Source of the DNA: Erysipelatoclostridium sp. An173
Lineage (GTDB): Bacteria > Bacillota_I > Bacilli_A > Erysipelotrichales > Coprobacillaceae
NCBI RefSeq assembly: GCF_002160495.1
Contig: NZ_NFKR01000009.1
Span: forward strand, 1 to 64,000
Reading direction: 5' to 3'
DNA length: 64,000 bases
Part shown: piece by piece, positions 54,408 through 63,797 of the stretch
Layout of the letters: every line of letters begins with the position of its first letter
How positions within the stretch are numbered: position 1 is the first letter of the stretch
Translations under genes and position numbers: made by a program
The notes under the pieces: generated by a model
Seen by the model: the letters and a program-made list of their open reading frames with translations, nothing else
What the model was told of the DNA's origin: nothing
Databases searched by the model: none

Positions 54408-56054
54408 TTAACTTTGTCTTCCACTTTCTATTTTAATAATACGATTACAAATTTTTAATGATGATGGTCGATGACTAACCATTATAATCGTCTTTCCAGC
54501 ACTGTTATTACTTAAAGCTTTTAAAACCAAAGCTTCATTTAAACTATCTAAATTACTTGTTGGTTCATCTAACAAAATTAATGGTGTATCATGTAAAAAC
54601 GCTCTAGCTAAGGCTAATCTTTGTAACTGTCCTCCAGAAAGTGATTGATAAAGACTACCAATCATCGTATCATAACCGTCTTTTAAAGTTATAATAAATT
54701 CATGTAAGTTGGCTTTTTTACATGCTTCAATTACTTCCTGATCACTAGCCTCTTTTCCTAATTTAATGTTATTTTTAATACTATCATTAAAAATATAAGT
54801 ATCTTGAGTTACATAGCTCATTAACTTAGTTAATGTTTCACTATTCCACTCTTTAATATTGTGATGATCAATCAAAATTTCACCCGCACTTGGATCATAA
54901 AAACGCATTATAAGTTTTAATAATGTCGTTTTACCACTACCGCTTTTTCCTTCAATCCCAATGATTTCGCCAGGCTTAATAGTTAAATTAATATTATCTA
55001 AGATTTTTTCATCTTGATAACTAAACGATAAATTTTTAATTTCAATATCACCTAAGCCCCCTTTATAACCGTCTACTACTTCTTCAACTTGTGGTTTTTC
55101 TTCTAATAAATCTAAAACACGATTACCACTTGCAAAAGTAATAACTAAATTATGCGCTAATGAAGATAGTGCTAAAACCGGTCCAAAAGACGACATTAAA
55201 GCAATCGTGCTTAAAATAACAGCATCAAAAGTAATCATATTTTGACTATATAAATAATAAGCTAATATTAACATCAGTAAAGAGAAGATACTTACACAAA
55301 TATCACTAAGCATTTTAAAATTACCTTCTAATTTTTTCAAATCCTCATTTTGATAATTAAGCATCTCACTTTTACGATCAATGTCTTCTAAACGTTTTTT
55401 ACCACGAGAGAATTGATCAACAATTCGTAAACCATGAATTGATTCTAAAACATAACTAGTATATTTCCCATAATCATTACGATACTCTAATCCTTTATCT
55501 CCAGAAGCCTTTCCAACAATCATTGGTATAACAATTCCAATAACTACATAGGCGACTAAACCTAATAAAGCTAATAAAATATGAAAACTACCAAGATAAA
55601 AAATCATTATTAAAGAAACAATCAAAGCAATCATAACTGGCGATATTGTATGAGCGTAAAATACCTCTAATAACTCAACATCACTAGTAATCATCGCTAC
55701 TAAATTACCATGGTCTTTACCATCTAACTTAGCCGGCGCTAATTTTCTTAGTTTAGCAAAAACAATATCTCTAATCATTGCTAGTAATTTAAAAGCAATA
55801 AAATGATTACACCATTGTTCACCATAACGTAGAAAACCTCTTGAAATACCACAAATAACCAGCAGGTAAAATAAACTAGTAAACGCCTGATGATTAATTA
55901 TTTTAATAATTATCTGCCCAGCAATAACAGTTAAAAAGATTGCTGCTAAGTATCCCAACACTCCTAAAAATATTGCTAATAACATTATTAATAGCATTGA
56001 TTTTACTAAGGCAATCAAGCTAATTACAACTTTTAAATTACTACGCCTTTTCAC
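54408..56054 (-). CDS. cydC: CydC-like ABC transporter, fused membrane and ATPase domains
   Basis: About 548 residues: six membrane helices (1-310), then an ATPase domain with Walker A EGKSGSGKTTLLKL, Q loop MSYVTQDTYIF, signature LSGGQLQRLALARA and Walker B LILLDEPTSNLD. With its partner it matches CydDC, an exporter of cysteine/glutathione. The GTG at 56054 has GGAGG eight bases upstream. It overlaps the CydD-like gene by 14 bases. No cydAB genes in the window. Confidence 0.85.
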   Translation of the reverse strand: MKRRSNLKVVISLIALVKSMLLIMLLAIFLGVLGYLAAIFLTVIAGQIIIKIINHQAFTSLFYLLVICGISRGFLRYGEQWCNHFIAFKLLAMIRDIVFAKLRKLAPAKLDGKDHGNLVAMITSDVELLEVFYAHTISPVMIALIVSLIMIFYLGSFHILLALLGLVAYVVIGIVIPMIVGKASGDKGLEYRNDYGKYTSYVLESIHGLRIVDQFSRGKKRLEDIDRKSEMLNYQNEDLKKLEGNFKMLSDICVSIFSLLMLILAYYLYSQNMITFDAVILSTIALMSSFGPVLALSSLAHNLVITFASGNRVLDLLEEKPQVEEVVDGYKGGLGDIEIKNLSFSYQDEKILDNINLTIKPGEIIGIEGKSGSGKTTLLKLIMRFYDPSAGEILIDHHNIKEWNSETLTKLMSYVTQDTYIFNDSIKNNIKLGKEASDQEVIEACKKANLHEFIITLKDGYDTMIGSLYQSLSGGQLQRLALARAFLHDTPLILLDEPTSNLDSLNEALVLKALSNNSAGKTIIMVSHRPSSLKICNRIIKIESGRQS

Positions 56055-57774
56055 TTGTTTTACCTCCATAATTTTCAATTTCCTGTTGGGTCTTAACTAA
56101 CTGATGATATTCCTGATTTTCTTGCATCAATTGGTCATGACTACCATTTCCAATTAATTTACCGTGACTAAAAACATAATTACATTTACAATTAACAACA
56201 TTGGCAAGACGATGACTGATTAAAATAACTATTTTATCTTTTTTCATTGCTTCAATAACCTGCATAATAATTTCTTCACTTTCAATATCAATATTTGAAG
56301 TTGCTTCATCAAATATATAAACACCACTATCATGCAATAGGGCCCGAGCAATACTTAAACGCTGCTTTTGACCACCAGATAAATTATTTCCTCTTTCTTC
56401 AATTTCACTATCTAATCCATCTAGCTCTTTGAAATAATTTAAAAGATTTACTTTCTCTAATACTGCCATCAATTGTTCATCACTGGCATAACAGTTGCCA
56501 TCTAATAAATTAGAACGCACTGTTCCCGCAAAAATATATGGATTGTGTTCAACTAATGTTATCTGCTTCATCAAATCATGATGATTAATTTCCTTTACTT
56601 GTAGACCATTATAAGTTAAACTACCTTGGTAATGATCAAAATACCCTAGTAATAGTTTTGCAATCGTACTTTTACCACTACCTGAACTTCCCACTACTCC
56701 ATAAATTCCTGGTTCATTTATTTTTAAATTGATATTTTCAAGTACATTATCTTGCTTGTATGCAAAAGTTAAATTAGAAAGTTCAATCTCATTAATTTTT
56801 CCAAGTGCCAATGTTTTATTATCAATAACTGGTGTATCTAATAATTTAAAGATTTTTTCACTAGCCGCATTTCCATTCATAGCAATATGGAAAAATGAAC
56901 CTAATAGTCTAAGCGGAATAAAAAATTCAGCTGATAACATGATCATCATAAACGTTTGTCCTAAATCAATTTTGTTATCATAATAACTAAGCAATGAAAA
57001 AATTATTCCTAAAGCAGCTCCACCATAAGCTACTAAATCCATAATACTAATCGAATTTAATTGCATTACTAATACCTTCATCGTAATACTACGAAAACGC
57101 TGAGCTTCTTCATTCATTTCCTGATGCTTGCTAGCATCGCCACAATAACCTTTAAGTGTTGTTAAACCACTAACATTATCTAAAAATCTTTCTGCTAAGT
57201 TTCCATATAAACCCCAATATTTGCTTAATAGTCTTTTAGCAAACTTTTGAACTAAAACAATTGATAACGGGATCAAAGGAACACAAATAAATAAAACCAA
57301 GGCTGCTTTAAAATCAACCTGACACAATACTATAAATAAAGTTATCGGTGCTAACATACTATAAAAAAACTGTGGTAGATATTTACCAAAATATGTTTCT
57401 AACTGTTCAACACCCTCACTCATCAATTGTGTTAATGAGGCCATACTTAATACTTCACTATAATGATTATTAAGTGCTAAGATCTTTTTATATACAGCAA
57501 CTCGTAATTTTCCTTTAATATTTTTAGCAGCTTTAAAAGAATACATTGTAGCCTGTCTACCAAAATATCCTTTAACAAAAATCAATATAATAATTATAAT
57601 TACCTGGATTGCAAGATTATTTATTTTTTGGTCAATAAATAGCTCATTAATCATATTTGCCATAATAGCAACAATAATTATTTGAGATAGCAATGCTAAC
57701 CATTGCATTAAAACCTGTAAATATACATATTTTTTATCTTCTTTTAAATAACTAACTAATTTTTTATTAATCAT
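56041..57774 (-). CDS. cydD: CydD-like ABC transporter, fused membrane and ATPase domains
   Basis: 577 residues with six N-terminal helices, then ATPase motifs GSSGSGKSTIAKLLLGYF, VEHNPYIFAGTVRSNL, LSGGQKQRLSIARAL and VYIFDEATSNID. The membrane part has the CydD pattern GKYLPQFFYSMLAPIT and ERFLDNVSGLTTLKGYCGD. It forms a heterodimer with the downstream CydC-like protein; the substrate is inferred from family only. Confidence 0.87.
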   Translation of the reverse strand: MINKKLVSYLKEDKKYVYLQVLMQWLALLSQIIIVAIMANMINELFIDQKINNLAIQVIIIIILIFVKGYFGRQATMYSFKAAKNIKGKLRVAVYKKILALNNHYSEVLSMASLTQLMSEGVEQLETYFGKYLPQFFYSMLAPITLFIVLCQVDFKAALVLFICVPLIPLSIVLVQKFAKRLLSKYWGLYGNLAERFLDNVSGLTTLKGYCGDASKHQEMNEEAQRFRSITMKVLVMQLNSISIMDLVAYGGAALGIIFSLLSYYDNKIDLGQTFMMIMLSAEFFIPLRLLGSFFHIAMNGNAASEKIFKLLDTPVIDNKTLALGKINEIELSNLTFAYKQDNVLENINLKINEPGIYGVVGSSGSGKSTIAKLLLGYFDHYQGSLTYNGLQVKEINHHDLMKQITLVEHNPYIFAGTVRSNLLDGNCYASDEQLMAVLEKVNLLNYFKELDGLDSEIEERGNNLSGGQKQRLSIARALLHDSGVYIFDEATSNIDIESEEIIMQVIEAMKKDKIVILISHRLANVVNCKCNYVFSHGKLIGNGSHDQLMQENQEYHQLVKTQQEIENYGGKTSEKA

Positions 57775-58141
57775 TTCTTAACTCTTTAATTGTTTCAATG
57801 CGAAAAATAAAATAATAATATTTAAATATCACTAATAAAACAATTGTTATCCTTCCATAAATATTACTCATCATTAAAAAAGCTATTAATAGCATTGTAC
57901 TTGCAAAGCTTAATAACATAACCTTTGTTTTCAATGTCATTTTTCTACTTGTAACAAAATCATTTAAATGATTTTGATATAATTTAGTTCCTTCAAACCA
58001 CTCCTTAGCTCGTTTCGAACTTTTGGTAAAAAAGAACAAAGCTACTAATAAAAAAGGTGTTGTTGGTAAGATTGGTAAAGCTACTCCAATCATCCCTAAT
58101 GCCATAAATACTATTCCTAATCCAAAATATAAATATCTCAT
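57767..58141 (-). CDS. DUF454 (YbaN) family membrane protein
   Basis: 124 residues. The family core is clear: GIVFMALGMIGVALPILPTTPFLLVALFFFTKSSKRAKEWFEG, then WFEG..YQNHLNDF and two more helices. Function unknown. ATG at 58141 follows AAAAGGAGA. It overlaps the CydD-like gene start and likely shares its transcript. Confidence 0.9.
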   Translation of the reverse strand: MRYLYFGLGIVFMALGMIGVALPILPTTPFLLVALFFFTKSSKRAKEWFEGTKLYQNHLNDFVTSRKMTLKTKVMLLSFASTMLLIAFLMMSNIYGRITIVLLVIFKYYYFIFRIETIKELRND

Positions 58142-58292
58142 CTTTTTCTCCTTTTTGTTATAGTAATCTAACAAAGTTATACAAGACTAACTTTAACATT
58201 ATCAAAAAAACTTTGCAACCATTACAGTAAATCTTTTTTTAAATTTTCGTATGAAATTTTTATTTTTAAATGATAAAAATAAAATAGCTAAC

Positions 58293-58340
58293 GTGTAGTT
58301 TGTTTGAACGTAAGTCCAGTTGCAAACTACACTTTTATTT
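58293..58340 (+). terminator. Attenuator-like hairpin before the CarD-like genes
   Basis: GTGTAGTTTG / CAAACTACAC stem around a 20-base loop, followed by TTTTATTTT. It lies only 18 bases before the first CarD-like start codon, within the leader, so it looks like a transcription attenuator. Confidence 0.6.
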
Positions 58341-58357
58341 TGAAAGGAGACTTATCA

Positions 58358-58687
58358 ATGTATCAAATTGGTGATTGTTTTTTATATGGCCGTGAAGGGG
58401 TTTGCACTATTACAGATATAGTAACTCGAAAAATAAAAGGAGAAGAAAAAAGTATTATGTCCTTGCTCCCCAGGACCATCATATTACTATTTTTATACCT
58501 GTTGATAATAAGCAGGCTGTTTTAAAAATGCGGCAAGAATTTTCATGTTCAAAACCAACAATTTTTAGATGCCTGTGAAAAAATATTATATGATGAATTT
58601 TCAACAGTCTTAAATATTGCACCAGACCAGGTTGTCTCATTTATTATCAATACAATTAATAATAGCGAGGAAAGTAAAAATGTATAA
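58358..58687 (+). pseudogene. CarD-family regulator, broken by two frameshifts
   Basis: Starts well (SD AAAGGAG, MYQIGDCFLYGREGVCTITDI, a CarD/CdnL RNA-polymerase-binding domain). After GEEK the frame is lost at an A6 run (58446-58451); in the next frame it continues KYYVLAPQDHHITIFIPVDN and KMRQEF. A second shift near 58541-58565 leads to FLDACEKILYDEF and LNIAPDQVVSFIINTI, which matches the CarD C-terminal helices. The middle helical part is missing. Unless the sequence is wrong at homopolymers, it cannot make a full protein. Confidence 0.8.
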
Positions 58688-59125
58688 AATTAATGATTTT
58701 GTAATTGTAAATGATTATCATGTTTATCAAGTTATGCTAGTAAATCAATTCTACTATACCTTATCTTCATTAATTAACCCCCATACAATTAATGTTGATT
58801 CAACAAGTATTATAAAAAGAGTCCCATCGATTGATAACATCAATGAAGTCATTGAACGTATTCCTTATATTCGAACTTTACAAATCGAAAATGATCGTTT
58901 TCGCCAGGAAATTTATCAAAAAACAATAGCAACTTTTGATGAAGTTGATTTAATTAAAATCATCAAATCCATTTATATCCGTAAAAAAAGAAAAGAAAAT
59001 CATAGTTATGAAAATAAATATTACCAATTAGCAAAAATCTTTTCCATGAAGAAACTGCCGCCAGCTTAAATATACAAATTAAAGATGTTGAAGATTATAT
59101 TAGTAAAAAAGTATTAGAATTTTAA
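58680..59125 (+). pseudogene. Second CarD-like gene with a C-terminal frameshift
   Basis: A tandem paralogue starting MYKINDFVIVNDYHVYQVML (SD GAGGAAAG). The body matches CarD helices: RIPYIRTLQIENDRFRQEIY, DLIKIIKSIYIRKKRK, KYYQLAKIF. The frame then ends at KLPPA (59069), but with one base added in the T run near 59040 it continues HEETAASLNIQIKDVEDYI to a stop at 59123-59125, the expected CarD end. The shortened 130-residue product might retain partial function. Confidence 0.78.
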
Positions 59126-59139
59126 ATAATTATTTATAA

Positions 59140-59175
59140 AATTAAAACCTATTAGAAATTGATTCTAATAGGTTT
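59140..59175 (-). terminator. Terminator of the prfA-prmC operon
   Basis: Perfect 13-bp stem AAACCTATTAGAA / TTCTAATAGGTTT with TTTTAATTTT on the minus strand; it may also serve the plus-strand CarD-like pair. Confidence 0.8.
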
Positions 59176-60031
59176 ACTTTAAATTATGATAAATAAATAA
59201 CATTCGATCTTTACCATTAATATCTTTAATTATCTCATGGCGATCATCAGGGAAATATGTTTGTAAAGCTTCTTCCATTAATTCACGTTGATCAAATCCC
59301 ATTTCAAATGCTAATAAAGCCCGATCTTTTAATAATGGTTTTACCTCTTTAAAAATTCGGCGATAAAAATACAATCCATCATTACCACCAAATAAAGCCA
59401 CATGAGGTTCATTATCTTTTACCATTGCTTCTATCTCTTGATTATTAGGAATATATGGCGGATTAGAAACAAAAATATCAACTTTAATTTCTTTTTCTAA
59501 TAATGGTTCTAATAAATCTCCAACCATAAAATTAACATTTGCGCCTAAATTAGCAGCATTTTCTTTAGCAACTTCGATAGCTTTACTAGAAATATCACTA
59601 GCATAAACATTTGTTCGTGGTTCTTCTAACGCTAAACTAATTGCAATGGCGCCACTACCAGTACCAACATCACATAAATCTATTGTTTGATAGTCACTAA
59701 AATAATCATCAATATGATACAAAATATTTTCTACTAATTCTTCTGTTTCATAACGAGGAATTAAAACATCCTCATTGACTTTAAAGTCACGCCCAAAAAA
59801 TGTTTCTACCCCTTTAATATATTGAATTGGTCGTCCTTGATAATACTCTTCCATTCCAGCTAAAAATTTAGCTTCTAATTCAGGATCAACTTCTTCATCA
59901 TACATTAAATATAATTCATGAGGTTCTTTATTAGCTAAATGATAAAATAAAACTTTAGCAACGTTAACATCTTTATACTCGGCATCCAGTTTACTTTCTG
60001 CTTCATTAATTAATTGTTTTACTGTTGCCAT
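59174..60031 (-). CDS. prmC: Release factor glutamine methyltransferase
   Basis: 285 residues. N-terminal helical domain, then SAM motif DVGTGSGAIAISLAL and catalytic NPPY (VSNPPYIPNN). Methylates the Gln of the GGQ motif in RF1/RF2. Starts in a TAATG overlap with the prfA stop, the classical prfA-prmC coupling. Confidence 0.97.
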   Translation of the reverse strand: MATVKQLINEAESKLDAEYKDVNVAKVLFYHLANKEPHELYLMYDEEVDPELEAKFLAGMEEYYQGRPIQYIKGVETFFGRDFKVNEDVLIPRYETEELVENILYHIDDYFSDYQTIDLCDVGTGSGAIAISLALEEPRTNVYASDISSKAIEVAKENAANLGANVNFMVGDLLEPLLEKEIKVDIFVSNPPYIPNNQEIEAMVKDNEPHVALFGGNDGLYFYRRIFKEVKPLLKDRALLAFEMGFDQRELMEEALQTYFPDDRHEIIKDINGKDRMLFIYHNLK

Positions 60032-61107
60032 TAATGTTGTCCTTCCATTTTTAAACGTTGATCTTCATTGATTAAAGCTGTAATAATATCGTCTAATTTA
60101 CCTTCCATTATACGATCTAACTGTTGGATAGTAAGACCGATACGATGGTCAGTAACACGATTTTGTGGATAATTATAAGTTCTAATCTTTTCGGCACGAT
60201 CACCGGTACCAATTTTACTTTTACGTTCACTATCTACTTGTTGATCTTGTTGTTGTTGATAATAATCATAAATACGAGCAATTAAAGCTTTCATCGCTTT
60301 ATCTTTATTATCATGTTGAGAGCGGCCATCTTGACTAGCAGCAACAATTCCTGTTGGAATATGGGTAATTCTTACTGCTGAATCAGTTTTATTGATATGT
60401 TGCCCACCAGCACCACTTGCACGATATGTATCAATTCTTAAATCATTTTTATTGATTTCAACATCTACTTCTTCAACTTCTGGCATAACTAATACAGTTG
60501 CTGTTGATGTGTGAACACGTCCTTGCGTTTCAGTCTTAGGAACTCTTTGAACACGGTGTGATCCTGATTCAAATTTTAATTTTCCGTAAACATCTTCACC
60601 TTTTACCATAAATGAAATTAATGAATAACCACCAGCTTCAGCAGCATCAGCTTCCATAACTTCAATTTTCCAACCTTGTGATTCTGCGTACTTAACATAC
60701 ATCCGATATAGATCACCAGCGAAAATATTTCCTTCATCACCACCAGCTGCACCACGGATTTCCATAATTACATCTTTATTATCATTTGGATCTTTAGGAA
60801 TTAATTCTAATTCTAAGCGATGAATAATATCAGGTAATTTCCCCTCTAATTCTTCTAATTCCATTTTTGCCATTTCTTTTATTTCAGGATCATTTTCTTT
60901 AACTAATTCCTTAGCTTCTTCGATTCCTGTAGTAACTTTTTTATACTCCTGATATAAATCGTAAGCACTTTGAAGTGAGGCTTGTTCTTTAGTAACATCA
61001 GTCATTTTTTTGATATCACTACCTATATCAGGATCCATTAACATATGACTTAATTCTTCATATCTATTTTCCATTGCTTTTAATCGTTCTAACATGCTTT
61101 CATTCAT
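60031..61107 (-). CDS. prfA: Peptide chain release factor 1
   Basis: 358 residues. Recognises UAA/UAG. The GGQ motif in RASGAGGQHINKTDSAVRI is intact, with the codon-recognition domain (HRVQRVPKTETQGRVHTSTAT) before it. Good SD GGAGG. First gene of the prfA-prmC pair. Confidence 0.98.
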   Translation of the reverse strand: MNESMLERLKAMENRYEELSHMLMDPDIGSDIKKMTDVTKEQASLQSAYDLYQEYKKVTTGIEEAKELVKENDPEIKEMAKMELEELEGKLPDIIHRLELELIPKDPNDNKDVIMEIRGAAGGDEGNIFAGDLYRMYVKYAESQGWKIEVMEADAAEAGGYSLISFMVKGEDVYGKLKFESGSHRVQRVPKTETQGRVHTSTATVLVMPEVEEVDVEINKNDLRIDTYRASGAGGQHINKTDSAVRITHIPTGIVAASQDGRSQHDNKDKAMKALIARIYDYYQQQQDQQVDSERKSKIGTGDRAEKIRTYNYPQNRVTDHRIGLTIQQLDRIMEGKLDDIITALINEDQRLKMEGQH

Positions 61108-61289
61108 GATTTATACCTCCAAACCTATCCTATTATATAATAAACATTATAAATAAGCAAAATAAATTTATGCGAATCAATCGCTATTTTTTTTGATAAT
61201 TATTTTTATTTGTTCACATTCAGTTCACTAAGCTATTTTATTATATAGGTGTAGTAAGAAAACTACCCTCCCTTTAATCATAGAAACCA

Positions 61290-61325
61290 AAGACAAGTTA
61301 CCGCCGTAACTTGTCTTTATTTTTA
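61290..61325 (+). terminator. Plus-strand terminator with no obvious gene
   Basis: AAGACAAGTTAC-CGCC-GTAACTTGTCTT followed by TATTTTT on the plus strand, in the gap between prfA and tdk. No plus-strand gene precedes it. Confidence 0.7.
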
Positions 61326-61330
61326 GCTAT

Positions 61331-61361
61331 CAAAAATATCAGGATTTTTCCTGATATTTTT
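61331..61361 (-). terminator. Terminator of tdk
   Basis: AATATCAGGA / TCCTGATATT stem, 4-base loop, TTTTT on the minus strand. Confidence 0.88.
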
Positions 61362-61365
61362 ATTT

Positions 61366-61956
61366 CTAAAATTTATGTGGTTTATCATAAACCTTATGAC
61401 AATGACGACAACGTGGTTCATAATGGTCTTTAGCCCCAACTAAAACAATTGGATCTTCAAAAGAAGCTGGTTTACCATTAATTAATCGTTGCGTTCTAGT
61501 AGCCGGAGAACCACATTTAGCACAAATTGCTGTTAATTTAGTTACAAATTCAGCTCGTGTAAGCAACTCGGGCATAACACCAAATGACTCACCTCTAAAG
61601 TCTTTGTCTAATCCAGCTACCATTACTCGAATTCCTTTATCAGCCAAATATTCACAAACTTCGATAATATCTTGATCAAAGAATTGAACTTCATCAATCG
61701 CAACTACTTCTACATCAGATGTAATCTTTTTTAATATATCTTTGGCTTTTTCAACTACTAAACAAGGAACATGTGCTCCTGAATAAGAAACAATCTCACT
61801 ATCAGAATAGCGATTATCAATTTTAGGTTTAAAAACCATGATATCTTTTTTGGCATAACTTAAAACATTAATGCGCCGAATTAATTCTTCAGTCTTACCA
61901 GCAAACATACATCCACAGATTACTTCTATCCAGCCATCTCGATATAAATGATACAT
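61366..61956 (-). CDS. tdk: Thymidine kinase
   Basis: 196 residues, type II TK. P-loop [25 protein letters not shown] (catalytic Glu) and a zinc-binding lasso region ([21 protein letters not shown]). Phosphorylates thymidine for salvage. SD TAGGAGG. Confidence 0.97.
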   Translation of the reverse strand: MYHLYRDGWIEVICGCMFAGKTEELIRRINVLSYAKKDIMVFKPKIDNRYSDSEIVSYSGAHVPCLVVEKAKDILKKITSDVEVVAIDEVQFFDQDIIEVCEYLADKGIRVMVAGLDKDFRGESFGVMPELLTRAEFVTKLTAICAKCGSPATRTQRLINGKPASFEDPIVLVGAKDHYEPRCRHCHKVYDKPHKF

Positions 61957-61967
61957 TTATTTTCCTC

Positions 61968-63341
61968 CTAACTTCTTAAATCGCGAACGCCTTCACTAGT
62001 ACCATCTGGACCAACATGTGCTAAATCTGAAAAGCGACTATAATTCTTTTCAAACGCTAAATTAACTTCTCCCGTTGCTCCATTACGATGTTTAGCAATA
62101 ATAATTTCTGTTAAACCGCTATTTTCTGTTTGTTCACTTGGATCTTTATAATAATCTTCACGATAGATAAAAGATACAATATCAGCGTCCTGTTCAATTG
62201 CCCCAGACTCTCTTAAATCCGACATCATTGGCCGTTTGTTAGGACGTTGTTCAACCGAACGAGATAACTGTGAAAGTGAAATTACCGGTACTTCTAATTC
62301 TCTGGCTAAAGCTTTTAAAGTACGTGATATTTCAGATACTTCTTGTTGTCTATTTTCACGATTTTTTGATGATGATGTAATTAACTGTAAATAATCGATC
62401 ACGATTAATTTTAAACCATGTTCACTTTTTAATTTTCGACTTTTAGCTACAATATCATTGATCTTAATTCCCGGACTATCATCAATATACATATTACATT
62501 TAGATACTCGCTCTGCAGCAGCATAATATTTATTAGCATTAGTCTTTAAAATTTCACCAGTTCTAATTGAAGAACCTTCAATACCACCCATTGAACAGAT
62601 GATTCTTTGTACTAACTGTTCCGCAGGCATTTCTAGTGAAAATATTGCTACTGGTTCTTCTGATTTAAATGCAGCATTATGGGCAATATTTAAAGCAAAA
62701 GCTGTTTTTCCCATTGCAGGACGAGCTGCTAAAATTATCAAATCACCTTTTTGAAATCCTGAGGTTATTTTATCCAAGTCTCTAAAACCAGATTTAACCC
62801 CTGAGATATTACCATCAATTTTTTGTAATAAATTCAAACGATCAGTGACACTTCTAATTACACCGCGAATATCTCTAAATTCCCCGGCACTACGTTCTTG
62901 AGTAACTTTTAAAATTGTTTTTTCAGTATCATCGATAAATTCATCAATATCATCAACGTCACCATAAGCTTCTTCAGCAATTCTAGTTGTTTCTCGAATT
63001 ATTTTTCGTAACGTTGCTTTATTATGCAAAATTTTTAAATAATGATCACTATGAGACACAGTAGGAACCGATTCACTTAAACGTAATAAATAATCGACAC
63101 CACCACTTTTTTCAAGTAAGCCATGATCTAATAAATAAGATGTCACAGTAGTAACATCAACAGCTGTTCCCGCATCATTTAAAGCTGCCATAGCTTTAAA
63201 AATTGCTCGATGACTATCTTCATAAAAGTCCTCTTCAACTGCTTTATTTAAAATATCAATACACTTATCTTTAGAAATTAGCATTACTCCTAGTAGCGAT
63301 CTTTCTGCTACAATATCATGAGGATATTCACGACCAGCCAT
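61968..63341 (-). CDS. dnaB: Replicative DNA helicase
   Basis: 457 residues (named dnaC in Bacillus). N-terminal DnaG-binding domain (1-110), linker, RecA-like motor with Walker A AARPAMGKTAFAL and Walker B LIVIDYLQLI, and the arginine-finger region AKHRNGATGEVNL. Ring helicase of the replication fork. In the conserved gdpP-rplI-dnaB order. Confidence 0.98.
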   Translation of the reverse strand: MAGREYPHDIVAERSLLGVMLISKDKCIDILNKAVEEDFYEDSHRAIFKAMAALNDAGTAVDVTTVTSYLLDHGLLEKSGGVDYLLRLSESVPTVSHSDHYLKILHNKATLRKIIRETTRIAEEAYGDVDDIDEFIDDTEKTILKVTQERSAGEFRDIRGVIRSVTDRLNLLQKIDGNISGVKSGFRDLDKITSGFQKGDLIILAARPAMGKTAFALNIAHNAAFKSEEPVAIFSLEMPAEQLVQRIICSMGGIEGSSIRTGEILKTNANKYYAAAERVSKCNMYIDDSPGIKINDIVAKSRKLKSEHGLKLIVIDYLQLITSSSKNRENRQQEVSEISRTLKALARELEVPVISLSQLSRSVEQRPNKRPMMSDLRESGAIEQDADIVSFIYREDYYKDPSEQTENSGLTEIIIAKHRNGATGEVNLAFEKNYSRFSDLAHVGPDGTSEGVRDLRS

Positions 63342-63350
63342 ATTTTTCTC

Positions 63351-63797
63351 CTATTGTTCTTTTAAATGAACAGTAATTGTTGCAATGATACCTTTATATA
63401 AATCAACTTTTAATTTTGTGTATCCTAATGCTCCAATTGGATGAGCATCGATGAATTTTCTTTTATCAATTTTAATATCATATTTTTCCCGTAGTTGCTC
63501 AACAATCTGTTTTGTTGAAACACTACCAAAAGTCTTACCATCTTTACCTGATTTTAAAGAAAATTCTAATGTTATATCTTCTAATCTTTTTGCTAATTGT
63601 TTAGCGTCATCTTGTCTTTTTAAATCTTCTTCGTGTGCTAATTGTTTTTCATTTTCAACAACTTTACGAGTTGCATTAGTTTCTAATACTGCTAATTTAT
63701 TTTTAATCAAATAATTTTGACCATATCCATCAGCAACTTTTACAATATCACCTTTTTTTCCTAACTTTCTAACATCTTGTAATAAAATAACTTTCAT
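63351..63797 (-). CDS. rplI: 50S ribosomal protein L9
   Basis: 148 residues. Signature VILLQDVRKLGKKGDIVKVADGYGQNYLI at the N-terminus, a long connecting helix and the C-terminal domain (GKTFGSVSTKQIVEQL). Starts in a TAATG overlap with the gdpP stop. Confidence 0.98.
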   Translation of the reverse strand: MKVILLQDVRKLGKKGDIVKVADGYGQNYLIKNKLAVLETNATRKVVENEKQLAHEEDLKRQDDAKQLAKRLEDITLEFSLKSGKDGKTFGSVSTKQIVEQLREKYDIKIDKRKFIDAHPIGALGYTKLKVDLYKGIIATITVHLKEQ

